From Pareuzebyella sediminis (GTDB lineage Bacteria; Bacteroidota; Bacteroidia; Flavobacteriales; Flavobacteriaceae), in the NCBI RefSeq assembly GCF_008367235.1, contig NZ_VTZS01000003.1, positions 124,001 to 188,000 on the forward strand: DNA of 64,000 nt, given 5' to 3'. The notes under the pieces are model-generated. The model saw nothing but the letters and a program-made list of their open reading frames with translations. It did not search any database and was not told the DNA's origin. Positions 37,801 to 45,788 of the stretch are shown here, in pieces. The first letter of the stretch is position 1; every line of letters starts with the position of its first letter. The translations under genes were made by a program, and so were the position numbers.

Positions 37801-37876
37801 GGGCCAGACGCAAAAGTTCCTTCTCGGAAAAAGTTCCGTAGCGAAGACTGTAGTATGTATGGCAGTTTAAATACAT
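34865..37876 (-). CDS. dnaE2: second DNA polymerase III alpha subunit, probably translesion type
   Basis: A 1003-aa C-family polymerase from the ATG at 37876; an in-frame GTG at 37891 would add five residues. A PHP domain opens the protein (LNCHTYYSLRYGTFSEKELL, LALTDINNTSA), and the polymerase core has PPDFDIDFSHRDR with the catalytic aspartates and GYAFAKGHSASYAVESYQ. It lacks the N-terminal exonuclease and is ~450 residues shorter than the replicative DnaE at 1.5-5.9 kb. It lies directly downstream of dinB, the arrangement of SOS-type mutagenesis cassettes, so an error-prone role is likely. The gene symbol is provisional. Confidence 0.88.
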   Translation of the reverse strand: MYLNCHTYYSLRYGTFSEKELLRLAQENKVTQLALTDINNTSACLNFVRKAQECDIRPILGIDFRNGIEPCFLGIAKNNMGYLELNDFLSKHLYAEEALPSTAPKFENAYVVYPFEQVLRNDMHTFSDHEFIGISIADLRRLPFSRVLRLKDRLVVQQPVTFRNKRDFNAHRLLRAIDRNVVLSKLEKAEEAHEGEKMFPIENLVAAFSEYTFILENTERLLNSCSIHFDFSKERKSQNLRTYTDSREGDEKMIERLCQEGLPYRYPNGGEGIAERLSKELHLIKGMGFVSYFLINWDIVSEARRRRFFYVGRGSGANSIVAYLLRITDVDPMELDLYFERFINLYRANPPDFDIDFSHRDRPKMTQYIFERFEHVALLGTYVTFKEKGVVRELGKVFGLPKSEIDFLSEGRYDSSQLDEVSRLVLKYGRLIMGMPNYLSIHAGGILISEKPLHWFAATHLPPKGFPTTQFDMVIAEDVGLYKFDILGQRGLAKIKDTLEIIGYNRSNSSDDFDIHDVNTFKRDPKINNLIKTAQCMGCFYVESPAMRMLLKKLEVDNYMGLVAASSIIRPGVAKSGMMREYILRHREPGRAEKKAHPVMLDIMPDTYGVMVYQEDVIKVAHHFAGLDLGEADVLRRGMSGKFRSREEFEKVRLKFIDNCRKKGEPDHIIFEVWGQIASFAGYAFAKGHSASYAVESYQTLFLRTYYPLEYMVAVLNNGGGFYRSEFYVHEARMLGATIHPPCINRSHQGNVIYGKDIFLGFGYLREMEDRVSQRILKERLQNGNFTSLEDFLDRVFISIEQVSIFIQIDAFRFTGVNKHRLLWKAHLFLNKNEKVDHPKLFPPKHQDFKIPPLHTTDLETAFAQIELLGFCLCSPFELLAEPPKNNRCAKDLGRFLDRHIDIYGYLVTVKNTSTHHGRRMHFATLVDQDGKVFDTVLFPPVASKYFFRGKGIYRFYGKVVSEFGFLSIEVIKMQKQDYIQDPRYADMKMSTKVFEEKRKNSV

Positions 37877-37886
37877 AGTATCAGAC

Positions 37887-37925
37887 GACACCCCAAAAAA
37901 TGGTTAACATCTGATTTTTGGGCGT
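37887..37925. promoter_or_regulatory. intercistronic hairpin between dinB and dnaE2
   Basis: The 81-nt gap between the two polymerase genes holds an 8-bp perfect core stem (CCCAAAAA / TTTTTGGG, 37892-37922), extended imperfectly by GAC/GTC on the outside, with a 15-nt loop. It ends 10 nt before the dnaE2 ATG and could tune the relative expression of the two genes. Confidence 0.4.
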
Positions 37926-37957
37926 CCACTTTATTGAGTATGAACGATAAACTCTAT

Positions 37958-39172
37958 TTACTGCTTTCTATGTGCCAAAACAATCGGTGGTTGTCCGTTG
38001 AAGGGGTTGTGCATACGTCCAATAGTATTCTTTCCCATGGCCGATGCACGTATCACACTTTTGTCACCATATCGTTTGCGAATATGATCCATGGCATGGT
38101 ACAGATTCAATATTTCTTCGGTATCGTCAAAAAGATTAATTTGGTAATTACCTGATACCAGATGACTGAAACGAATACCTATCAAGCGTACCAATAATCT
38201 GCGATGGTATAGGGTTTTGAACAGGTCTAAAATTTTTGGAATCAGAATATGATCGGCACTAGTGTAGGGTATTCGCAGTTGTTTAGAATAGGTGTTGAAA
38301 TCGGAATATCGAATTTTCACCGCTATACAGGCCGTTAACTTTTGCCCTCGTCTTAATTGATATGCCAAGTTCTCGGTCATGGCGATGAGAATACCTCTCA
38401 GTTTTACCACGTCTATGGTATCTTGATCAAAGGTGCGCTCTGTAGAAATCGATTTACGTTCCCAAAAAGGAATTACAGGGGTATGGTCTATACCATTGGC
38501 CCGCTTCCAAATAACGGTTCCGTTTTTACCCAACACACGCTGCATGACATCCATGGGCATCTCTTGAATAGTACGTACCTGCCTCAGCCCAAGATTGCGA
38601 AGCGTCTGATAGGTCTTATCACCTACCATAGGTATCTTTTTGATGGATAAGGGTGCCAAAAAGGATTTTTCCAGACCGAAATCGATTTTCAGCTGGTTGT
38701 TGGGTTTCGCCTCGTTGGTGGCCACCTTCGAAACTACCTTATTGACCGAAAGCCCGAACGATATGGGCAGGTCTGTTTCTCGAATGATGCGTTGGCGTAG
38801 TTCGGAAGCATATTTGTACGACCCAAAAAACCGGTCCATCCCGGTAAGGTCTGCATAAAACTCGTCAATGCTCGACTTTTCGAAAAGCGGTACCTGCTCT
38901 TTGATGATTTCCGTGACCACATCGGAAAACTGACTATAGGTGCCCGCATTACCTTTGATCGTAATCGCTTCCGGACATAGTTCGCGAGCCATTTTCATAG
39001 GCATTCCCGAATGTATACCATAACCTCGGGTTTCATAACTACAGGCAGCCACCACACCACGGTCACTCAATCCACCCACTAAAATGGGCTTGTTGCGCAA
39101 TTTATTGTCAAGTCGTCGTTCTACCGATACAAAGAATGTATCAAGGTCGAGATGAAGAATGGTCTTTTGCAT
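37958..39172 (-). CDS. dinB: Y-family DNA polymerase (DNA polymerase IV)
   Basis: A 404-aa translesion polymerase. LDLDTFFVSVERRL carries the first metal-binding Asp and SSIDEFYADLTGMD the Asp-Glu pair, so the active site is intact, unlike ImuB-type inactive relatives. The little-finger domain follows about residue 230. Length fits DinB with a short C-terminal extension. It copies damaged templates, probably with the DnaE2-type polymerase encoded next. Two copies of an 18-nt site lie 58-95 nt upstream of its ATG. Confidence 0.92.
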   Translation of the reverse strand: MQKTILHLDLDTFFVSVERRLDNKLRNKPILVGGLSDRGVVAACSYETRGYGIHSGMPMKMARELCPEAITIKGNAGTYSQFSDVVTEIIKEQVPLFEKSSIDEFYADLTGMDRFFGSYKYASELRQRIIRETDLPISFGLSVNKVVSKVATNEAKPNNQLKIDFGLEKSFLAPLSIKKIPMVGDKTYQTLRNLGLRQVRTIQEMPMDVMQRVLGKNGTVIWKRANGIDHTPVIPFWERKSISTERTFDQDTIDVVKLRGILIAMTENLAYQLRRGQKLTACIAVKIRYSDFNTYSKQLRIPYTSADHILIPKILDLFKTLYHRRLLVRLIGIRFSHLVSGNYQINLFDDTEEILNLYHAMDHIRKRYGDKSVIRASAMGKNTIGRMHNPFNGQPPIVLAHRKQ

Positions 39173-39230
39173 GGCAATCCTTAGAAAGAAATAGTTTTGT
39201 TTTTTGTATTATTAAAGGACCACTAATATA

Positions 39231-39267
39231 TGGAATATTTCCTATTTTTTGGAATATTTCCTATTTT
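39231..39267 (-). promoter_or_regulatory. tandem operator-like sites upstream of dinB-dnaE2
   Basis: The 18-nt unit TGGAATATTTCCTATTTT occurs twice in tandem (39231-39248 and 39250-39267, 19-nt period). Each copy holds the dyad GGAA-TAT-TTCC. The position, 58 nt before the dinB ATG, and the two-turn spacing suggest cooperative binding by a repressor, plausibly the damage regulator. No lexA-like gene is in the window. Confidence 0.65.
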
Positions 39268-39273
39268 AACATC

Positions 39274-39301
39274 AAAAAAACGCCCTGTTGTTCACAGAGC
39301 G
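39274..39301 (-). terminator. rho-independent terminator of the small-membrane-protein genes
   Basis: An 8-bp stem (on the minus strand CGCTCTGT / ACAGGGCG, with one U-G pair) and 5-nt loop are followed on the minus strand by seven T. It lies 41 nt past the stop of the 41-aa gene, which supports real transcription of this strand here. Confidence 0.8.
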
Positions 39302-39342
39302 CATTTCAATATTCATATAAAGATTACTCGCAAAAGAGGAAT

Positions 39343-39468
39343 TTATCCATTCAAATACACATATAGAAACACAACCGATACTACAAAATAGCAAATGATT
39401 CCTACCCGCATATAATCAATATTCCGTCTTTTTGCCAAGCTCTCAAAACTTTGCGTTTTAGAATCCAT
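39343..39468 (-). CDS. 41-aa small membrane protein
   Basis: A short ORF that starts MDSKTQSFESLAKRRNIDYM and continues with one hydrophobic helix (GIICYFVVSVVFLYVYL), ending in NG. The layout of a charged N-terminal half and a single C-terminal membrane span is that of a real microprotein. It is bounded downstream by a terminator on the same strand and preceded by another small membrane-protein gene, so the two may form one transcript. I do not recognise a family. Confidence 0.6.
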   Translation of the reverse strand: MDSKTQSFESLAKRRNIDYMRVGIICYFVVSVVFLYVYLNG

Positions 39469-39551
39469 ACTTAACTGTTTTTTAGTGAATCCATTGGCAA
39501 AGCAGATGTCAGGTTACACTACACATTACCGTAGTGCATGCTTGGGGATAT

Positions 39552-39722
39552 TTAATCAAATGCAAATCCGGTAGCCACCCTAAAAACAAAGGCATACAAT
39601 ACCACAATTAGCATCACAAAACTAAACCAGGCAAATGCCTTAAAATAGTTTCTTACGAGAAAACTCCCAATATTTCGAAATCCTTCTATATAGATTTCCC
39701 TCAAAAGTAAAATTGTCTTCAT
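39552..39722 (-). CDS. 56-aa small membrane protein (possibly DUF6747-like)
   Basis: A short ORF starting MKTILLLREIYIEGFRNIGS. A basic linker (VRNYFKAF) and one membrane helix (AWFSFVMLIVVLYAFVF) follow, then the end RVATGFAFD. The composition is strongly protein-like, and a TAAATTTG -7 box lies 30 nt upstream. It resembles short conserved Flavobacteriaceae proteins that I recall as DUF6747, but I cannot confirm that. The function is unknown; the gene for the 41-aa protein follows 83 nt downstream on the same strand. Confidence 0.65.
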   Translation of the reverse strand: MKTILLLREIYIEGFRNIGSFLVRNYFKAFAWFSFVMLIVVLYAFVFRVATGFAFD

Positions 39723-39751
39723 AAGCTGATAATTTATAATTGTTATGCCTA

Positions 39752-39759
39752 CAAATTTA
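39752..39759 (-). promoter_or_regulatory. -7 box upstream of the 56-aa gene (TAAATTTG)
   Basis: TAAATTTG on the minus strand, 29 nt before the ATG at 39722, matches TAnnTTTG. No convincing TTG lies at the -33 distance. Confidence 0.45.
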
Positions 39760-39982
39760 CTTTTGAGTCTGTTAAGAAGAGTTGTTTTTGGCTAAATAGG
39801 AGGGTTCATCGATAAACTGCAAGGAGTGTACCATATAGCATCATATTTCGTATTTCATAGATTTTTATATTTTTTTAGGAGAGGTGCTTCATCAATTGAT
39901 TCCATCATTTTAACGAAGATTTACGATTGATATCGCTATTGTCGCTCATATAGAAGGAAATACCGACATGAAAGAAGTTACA

Positions 39983-40918
39983 CTATAAAGGCAGGTTGTT
40001 CAAATCGACATTACCGCCAGATATGATGACCCCTATATGTTTGTTCCTAAATTTGTCCTTTTCGCGAAATACGGCCGCTAAAGCAACCGCACTTGAAGGT
40101 TCGATGATTATTTTCATGCGTTCCCAAACAAACCGCATCGTTTCAACGATTTCGGCCTCCTCTACCCGAATGATTCCTTTCATGTATTTTTTCATGATAG
40201 GGAAACTTCGGTCGCCCAATTGTGTCCTGAGCCCATCTGCAATGGTCTCGGTCGAAGCATTTGATTCTATTTTTCCACTCTTAAAAGAACGATAGGCATC
40301 ATCGACCGAAAAGGGTTCCGCTCCCCAAACTTCACAATGCGTTCCGAAGAAATATGCGGCCAGAGAAGTGCCCGCAGCGAGTCCGCCACCTCCTACAGGT
40401 ATCAGTATGGCACTAAGGCCAGGTCTTTCCTCAAGCAATTCCATACAAGCCGTACCCTGACCCATAATCACTTGCTCATCATTAGAAGGATGAATAAAAG
40501 TTGCCTCTTTTTCACGTACTATTTTCTCGGCCATCGCCTCCCTTGCTTTCAAAGTGGGTTCACATTCGATGATGTTTCCACCATATGCCTTGACAGCATC
40601 TTTCTTTACTTTCGGAGCTGTCAAGGGCATCACGATAAATGCTTTGGCCCCAACATTTTTGGCCGCAATAGAAAGCGCTTGTGCAAAATTACCCGATGAG
40701 TGGGTAACCACTCCATTTTTCTTTTGTGTATCGGTCAATTGAAGAACAGCGTTTGTGGCGCCCCTGGCCTTATACGCTCCCCCTCTTTGAAAATTCTCGC
40801 ACTTAAAAAATACTTCTGTCCCGGCCCGTTCGTTGATCCATCGAGAAGTCAGCACCGGAGTTCTGTGTATATAGGGAAGTATTCGCTCGTGACAGGCAAG
40901 CAGATGTTTTTGGTTCAT
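39983..40918 (-). CDS. PLP-dependent threonine/serine dehydratase or serine racemase
   Basis: A 311-aa fold-type II PLP enzyme. FQRGGAYKARGATNAV contains the Schiff-base Lys (Lys50), HSSGNFAQALS binds substrate, and PVGGGGLAAG is the phosphate-binding glycine loop. It deaminates threonine or serine to 2-oxo acids, or racemises serine; sequence alone does not decide. There is no C-terminal ACT regulatory domain, so it is the short catabolic form. The frame is open 38 codons further upstream, but homologues begin near HERILPYIHRTPVL, so I chose the ATG at 40918. Confidence 0.88.
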   Translation of the reverse strand: MNQKHLLACHERILPYIHRTPVLTSRWINERAGTEVFFKCENFQRGGAYKARGATNAVLQLTDTQKKNGVVTHSSGNFAQALSIAAKNVGAKAFIVMPLTAPKVKKDAVKAYGGNIIECEPTLKAREAMAEKIVREKEATFIHPSNDEQVIMGQGTACMELLEERPGLSAILIPVGGGGLAAGTSLAAYFFGTHCEVWGAEPFSVDDAYRSFKSGKIESNASTETIADGLRTQLGDRSFPIMKKYMKGIIRVEEAEIVETMRFVWERMKIIIEPSSAVALAAVFREKDKFRNKHIGVIISGGNVDLNNLPL

Positions 40919-41173
40919 TCTTAAAGATTGAAAGGTTATGTCGATATACCGTAATTGCTTAAAGCTACGAAGAAAATGGTTTTTAGTACCTTCATAGGTA
41001 TACTGTATAATGGATAAAAAACACCTACTCAATGATTAATCTAATCCTGGCCGAAAATTCATGGCTATCTGTCTCGGATAAATACATGAAAAAGTCTTCT
41101 GCATATCCAACATTTTGACCGAACATTCGTTTTACCAATATATTAATAGCTAAACACCAACCACTTAGCACAA

Positions 41174-41983
41174 ATGAAAGTTCATTTTTTAATATCATTT
41201 TGTAGTTGTATATGTTTTTTGGGACAAGCCAATGTATTTCAGACAGGACAAAAGTCATCCATAGAAATTATCTCCCCTAATGCCTCAACGATTTGGAATA
41301 TTCCAGGGCCCGCTAAAATAGAATGGAAAACTTCGAATATCGACCCCGCAAAAAACATCCGTTTTTTTCTGGCCCGAAATGATATGGTAGTTCAAGAATT
41401 AGGCACTTTTGTGAACAATTCGGTCGCCAATGGAATAAAATTGGCCAAGAATATCGGTTCAGGGGATGCGTATCAAGTAGTAGGTATAGAACTCTTTCCC
41501 GATAACAAGTTTCAAGTAGCCAAATTCGCAACTCCCTATTTTTCGATTCGTAATGCCGCTTCCGATGCGAGAAAAGCCCAAAGAAACGGTAACGTATACC
41601 CCCAGAATACAGAATCGGTATCGCCTACCAGAGAGGTTTTCGAAGGAAGAAAAATTTCCTATACAAAAGAATTGACCTTTGCGAGCAAAAATCTGAAGGT
41701 AGCCATTTGGGACCACGGGCGACAAGACGGTGATATCGTTTCGATCTATTTAAACGGGGAAACCATCATTGCCAAGCACAGTCTAACCTATCGAAAAAAG
41801 AAAATAGCCATCGAATTGGATCCAGATAAGTCAAATGACCTATTTCTATACGCACATAATTTGGGGAACTCTCCCCCAAACACAGTTTCCATTGAAATTA
41901 CCGATGGGAACTCTTCTGAAAATATGATCTTAAACTCAGACCTTAAAAGTTGTGAGGCAGTTCTCATCAACGTAAAAAAGTAA
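41174..41983 (+). CDS. secreted two-domain protein of unknown function
   Basis: A 269-aa protein with a signal peptide (MKVHFLISFCSCICFLGQA). The first domain (IEIISPNASTIWNIPGPAKI, then EWKTSN) looks like the Kre9/Knh1-type beta-sandwich often found on secreted and surface proteins. The second (LKVAIWDHGRQDGDIVSIYL to SSENMILNSDLKSCEAVLI) is a beta-rich domain I associate with secreted Bacteroidota proteins, without an assigned role. A linker of ~30 polar residues joins them. It is divergent from the dehydratase gene and 180 nt upstream of the DUF1080 operon. Probably a surface or matrix protein. Confidence 0.7.
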   Translation: MKVHFLISFCSCICFLGQANVFQTGQKSSIEIISPNASTIWNIPGPAKIEWKTSNIDPAKNIRFFLARNDMVVQELGTFVNNSVANGIKLAKNIGSGDAYQVVGIELFPDNKFQVAKFATPYFSIRNAASDARKAQRNGNVYPQNTESVSPTREVFEGRKISYTKELTFASKNLKVAIWDHGRQDGDIVSIYLNGETIIAKHSLTYRKKKIAIELDPDKSNDLFLYAHNLGNSPPNTVSIEITDGNSSENMILNSDLKSCEAVLINVKK

Positions 41984-42107
41984 CGATTACCCCTAAAGCG
42001 TTTTATCGAGAGGATAAGGTCTAGGTAATCTCCTTTCTTTCCCTTTGAAAGGACTATAGTTACAAATCAATGACTTTGGTATTCCTATGAGACCAAAAAA
42101 TGACTAT

Positions 42108-42121
42108 CTTGTACGTACAAG
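42108..42121. promoter_or_regulatory. 14-bp perfect palindrome upstream of the DUF1080 operon
   Basis: CTTGTACGTACAAG is a perfect palindrome 41 nt before the first possible ATG of the operon, overlapping a second one (GTCGAC) at its right edge. Its length and place suit a dimeric repressor such as a LacI- or GntR-type protein. No such regulator gene is adjacent. Confidence 0.45.
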
Positions 42122-42162
42122 TCGACAGTCTTAAGGAATATTAAAAAATCTTCTATTTAATT

Positions 42163-42852
42163 ATGGGTTTGATTTCATGTGGGTCATTTGTATCGTCCCT
42201 TGCTCCTGCATTAAAAAAACACTACCCTTATATAATGGGCGTACTGCTATTGGCTGCAACTTTCTCATGTAAAGACCATGAAAGGCGCTCAAACGCCCTT
42301 TTTGATGGGCAGACCTTTTCGGGATGGGAAGGAGATACACTTACAACTTGGTATATCGAAAATGGAATGATAGTTGGCGGTTCTTTACAAAAAACCGTAC
42401 CGCATAACGATTTTTTATGTACGGAGCTTACCTACGGCGATTTTATCTTAAAACTCAAAATTAAATTGACCGGAGATGAAGGTTTCATCAATTCAGGAAT
42501 TCAATTTAGAAGTGAACGTCTAGCCGAACCAGCCTATGAAATGAAAGGATATCAAGCGGACTGGGGCAAAGCATATTGGGCGAGTCTCTATGACGAATCG
42601 CGCAGGAACAAGACCTTGGCCGCTCCAGACTCTTTAAAAGTGCTGGAATGGATTAATAAAGACGGCTGGAACGATTATGAGGTGCATGCTGAAGGTCGGC
42701 GAATACGTTTGTATATCAACGGCCATCAAACAGTAGATTATACCGAGCCCGATACTAGCATTCCCCAAACCGGCCTTATCGGCTTTCAAATTCACGGGGG
42801 CGGTAAGGCAAAAGTCGCTTTCAAAGATATCTACCTTGAAGAACTTAAATAA
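42163..42852 (+). CDS. DUF1080 lipoprotein (3-keto-disaccharide hydrolase-like)
   Basis: A 229-aa protein. The signal (basic KKHYPY, then IMGVLLLAATFSC) suggests a lipoprotein with Cys36. The mature part is a DUF1080 concanavalin-like sandwich: LFDGQTFSGWEGD, WYIENGMIVGGS, FILKLKIKL, NSGIQFRSE, GWNDYEVHAEGRRIRLYING and IGFQIHGGG. Some DUF1080 members hydrolyse 3-keto-glycosides after sugar oxidation, which would fit the oxidative genes of this window, but here that is inference. Internal ATG 42235 is possible but would lose the basic n-region. It is the first gene of a three-gene operon. Confidence 0.88.
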   Translation: MGLISCGSFVSSLAPALKKHYPYIMGVLLLAATFSCKDHERRSNALFDGQTFSGWEGDTLTTWYIENGMIVGGSLQKTVPHNDFLCTELTYGDFILKLKIKLTGDEGFINSGIQFRSERLAEPAYEMKGYQADWGKAYWASLYDESRRNKTLAAPDSLKVLEWINKDGWNDYEVHAEGRRIRLYINGHQTVDYTEPDTSIPQTGLIGFQIHGGGKAKVAFKDIYLEELK

Positions 42853-42892
42853 AATCATGCCTACAACCGCCAAATTCTAAATTCAAAACGCC

Positions 42893-45787
42893 ATGCGAAG
42901 TATATACCACGCATCTATTACATCATCTTTGTTGCTATTTCTGGTAACCTTGTCCATTGGTTGCCGTTCAGAAAAAAAAGAAGAGGTCGTTGAAAATCAA
43001 CGGCGCGATTCTACGATTATTGACCGAGAATATGCCCTTGAAGCTAGTATGTTAGGTTATTTTGCTCCTGACGGCACAAGAAATCCCGTTTTAAAGGCAA
43101 ACAAGGGAGATCGGGTTCGTATTACAATAACTAACGGTGAAACAATGACCCATGATATCGCCATGGAAAAACTGGGTATCAAGAGCAACACCCTTCTCGA
43201 AGAGGGCTCAACGGCAAGCATTACGTTTTGGGCCGAAAATGACGATACCTACTATTGTACGGTTCCGGGACATCGTGCTGCCGGAATGGTCGGAAAATTT
43301 CAAATTGTCGAGGGCAAAATATCAACATCCGTTATGGCGGGCATTGTACCCATGAAGAACGGAAAGCCTCTGAACGTCGGTTTTGAAAGGGGAAACCTTA
43401 GTGACTGGAGGTCCGAAGGCGAGGCTTTCAAAAACCCACTTTTTACCCGCTTGGCTCCTGTGCATGACAAAGACGCCAAAATAGGTTTTGACGGCGATTA
43501 TTTTTTAAGCAGTGGCGGCACCAAAGATTATAAATTAAAGGGTACCCTCACTTCAGTGCCCTTCGAAGTCGAATACCCATTTGCCTCTTTTCGAATTTCG
43601 GGAGGTGCATTGGCCGATACTCGGGCCGAAATCGTTTTGGCCGATACCGATAAGGTCATCTTCAAATCTACCGGGCAGGGCAGGGTGACTATGCAACCCG
43701 TAGTTGTTGATTTGAGCGATTACTTGAACAAAGAAATCTATATCCGTATTGTAGACAATGAAACCGGCACATCACCTATACCTTACATCAGCGATGATAC
43801 ATGGGCCCATATAAGTTTTGATGACTTCCTTTTTTATCCAAGTCGACCTAGTTTTCCGAATGAGCTTAATCAAGAAGACATTATTGTAATGCCTCCTTTA
43901 GATCCTGTGATTAATTCGGGCCTATCCGGTAAAAAAGCAGCAGAAGCCATGACCCTTCCAAAAGATTTCAAAATTACGCTGGCCGCGGATGAACCCGACG
44001 TGGTGCGCCCTATTAGTTTTACCATCGATGCACGGGGCCGCCTTTGGGTATTAGAGGGACATACTTATCCCGTTCCGGCGGAAGAAGGAAAGGGCAAAGA
44101 CCGTATTCTCATCTTCGAAGATACCGATGGCGACGGTTCTTTAGATAAAAGAAAGGTTTTCACAGAGGGCATCAATATGGGAAGCGGCATTGAAGTGGGC
44201 ATGGGAGGTGTTTGGGTCGGGGCCGCACCCTATTTGCTTTTTATTCCAATAGACGTCGAAAACGATAAGCCCGCAGGCCCCCCAGAAATTCTATTGGACG
44301 GATGGGGGCTTGACGACACACACGAAGTACTGAATAATTTGAGATGGGGGCCGGATGGATGGCTCTATGGCGTACACGGTGTATTTACCCATTCGAATGT
44401 CGGGAAACCCGGTGCCCCTGACGAAGAACGTACCAAACTAAATGCCGCCGTTTGGCGATACCATCCGACCCGACATGAGTTCGAGATTTTTTCCGAAGGC
44501 ACCAGCAACCCTTGGGGCATTGACTTCAATGACTATGGCCATCCATTTATTACGGTTTGCGTTATACCTCATATGTACCACGTAATCCAAGGCGCTCGTT
44601 ATCAGCGACAGGGAGGAAAGCATTTTAACCCATATACCTATGATGACATTAAAACGATAGCCGATCATGTACACTATCTCGGAGATCGAGGCCCACATGC
44701 TGGTAATTTTCGATCTGCAGCGGCTGGAGGGGGGCATGCCCATGCCGGGGCAATGATTTACCTAGGGGGTGCAACCTGGCCCGAGGAGTACCATAATACC
44801 ATATTCATGAACAATATTAATGGGGCACGGTTAAATAACGATCAATTAACACGCTCGGGTTCGGGATATACCGCTTCTCATAGGGACGATTTTTTGGTGA
44901 TGAACGATTCTTGGTCACAATGGCTGAACTTTAAATACGACCCTAGCGGTTCCGTATTTGCCATCGATTGGTACGATCAAAACCAATGTCATAGTCCGAA
45001 CCCCGATGTTCACGATAAAACTTTGGGCCGTATTTTTAAGATTACGCACAAAGATGATAAATGGGTACAGGTAAACCTCTACGAAGCCTCAGATCAAGAG
45101 CTGGTCGATTATCATCTGAACGAAAACGAATGGTACGTGCGCCAGGCACGTACCTTGTTGCAGGAGCGCGGTGGAAGTCCGGAGGTGCATGCCGCCCTTA
45201 AAAAGATCTTGACCGACAACCCCGATGTGACCCGAAAACTACGGGCACTTTGGACCCTTCACGCTACCGAAGGCCTTTCCGAAGTAGAGCTTCAGGAATT
45301 ATTGAACCATTCCGATGAAAATATTAGAGGCTGGGCCATACAGCTTCTCACCGAAACAAAGAAGGTATCACCAAAAACACTCCAACAATTTGAAGCCATG
45401 GCCCAAAACGACACTTCTCCATTGGTACGCCTTTATTTGGTTTCAGGATTACTTCGCCTGGATCCCGATCAGCGGTGGAACTCCTTGGAAAGGTTGGTCC
45501 GTAGGGCCGAAGATGCCAACGACCACAATATGCCCCTCATGTTATGGTATGCTTCGGAACCCTTGTCGGAGTTAGACCCAGACCGTGCCCTAAGAATGGC
45601 GGAAAAAGCCGAAAATTCAATTTTGCTACCGTATATGATTCGTCGGGTAGGCGAAATCGATAGCCAAGTCGCAAAAAAAGCGCTGGAAGCCGTTCAGAAA
45701 AGACTGGGGGATAGTAGTGAAGAAGAAATGATAGCCCATCGACAGCTTATCGACTCCATATTAACAAAGAAAGAAAAACTATTATAG
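42893..45787 (+). CDS. lipoprotein fusion: cupredoxin, glycan-binding-like domain, PVC-type propeller, HEAT repeats
   Basis: A 964-aa protein with a lipoprotein signal (LSIGC, Cys24). Residues about 48-140 form a plastocyanin-like domain with a complete type-1 copper set: His87 (MTHD), Cys122, His127 and Met132 (YCTVPGHRAAGM). A beta-sandwich follows (FERGNLSDWRSEGEAF at about 159). Residues about 355-720 are the propeller typical of Planctomycete/Verrucomicrobia membrane-bound dehydrogenases (ITLAADEPDVVRPISFTIDA, GIEVGMGGVWVGAAPYLLFI), and HEAT-like repeats follow. PVC homologues usually end in a CxxCH haem domain; this one has none, so the copper domain may replace haem as electron carrier (inference). 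Start 40 nt after the DUF1080 gene. Confidence 0.85.
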   Translation: MRSIYHASITSSLLLFLVTLSIGCRSEKKEEVVENQRRDSTIIDREYALEASMLGYFAPDGTRNPVLKANKGDRVRITITNGETMTHDIAMEKLGIKSNTLLEEGSTASITFWAENDDTYYCTVPGHRAAGMVGKFQIVEGKISTSVMAGIVPMKNGKPLNVGFERGNLSDWRSEGEAFKNPLFTRLAPVHDKDAKIGFDGDYFLSSGGTKDYKLKGTLTSVPFEVEYPFASFRISGGALADTRAEIVLADTDKVIFKSTGQGRVTMQPVVVDLSDYLNKEIYIRIVDNETGTSPIPYISDDTWAHISFDDFLFYPSRPSFPNELNQEDIIVMPPLDPVINSGLSGKKAAEAMTLPKDFKITLAADEPDVVRPISFTIDARGRLWVLEGHTYPVPAEEGKGKDRILIFEDTDGDGSLDKRKVFTEGINMGSGIEVGMGGVWVGAAPYLLFIPIDVENDKPAGPPEILLDGWGLDDTHEVLNNLRWGPDGWLYGVHGVFTHSNVGKPGAPDEERTKLNAAVWRYHPTRHEFEIFSEGTSNPWGIDFNDYGHPFITVCVIPHMYHVIQGARYQRQGGKHFNPYTYDDIKTIADHVHYLGDRGPHAGNFRSAAAGGGHAHAGAMIYLGGATWPEEYHNTIFMNNINGARLNNDQLTRSGSGYTASHRDDFLVMNDSWSQWLNFKYDPSGSVFAIDWYDQNQCHSPNPDVHDKTLGRIFKITHKDDKWVQVNLYEASDQELVDYHLNENEWYVRQARTLLQERGGSPEVHAALKKILTDNPDVTRKLRALWTLHATEGLSEVELQELLNHSDENIRGWAIQLLTETKKVSPKTLQQFEAMAQNDTSPLVRLYLVSGLLRLDPDQRWNSLERLVRRAEDANDHNMPLMLWYASEPLSELDPDRALRMAEKAENSILLPYMIRRVGEIDSQVAKKALEAVQKRLGDSSEEEMIAHRQLIDSILTKKEKLL

Positions 45788-45788
45788 G

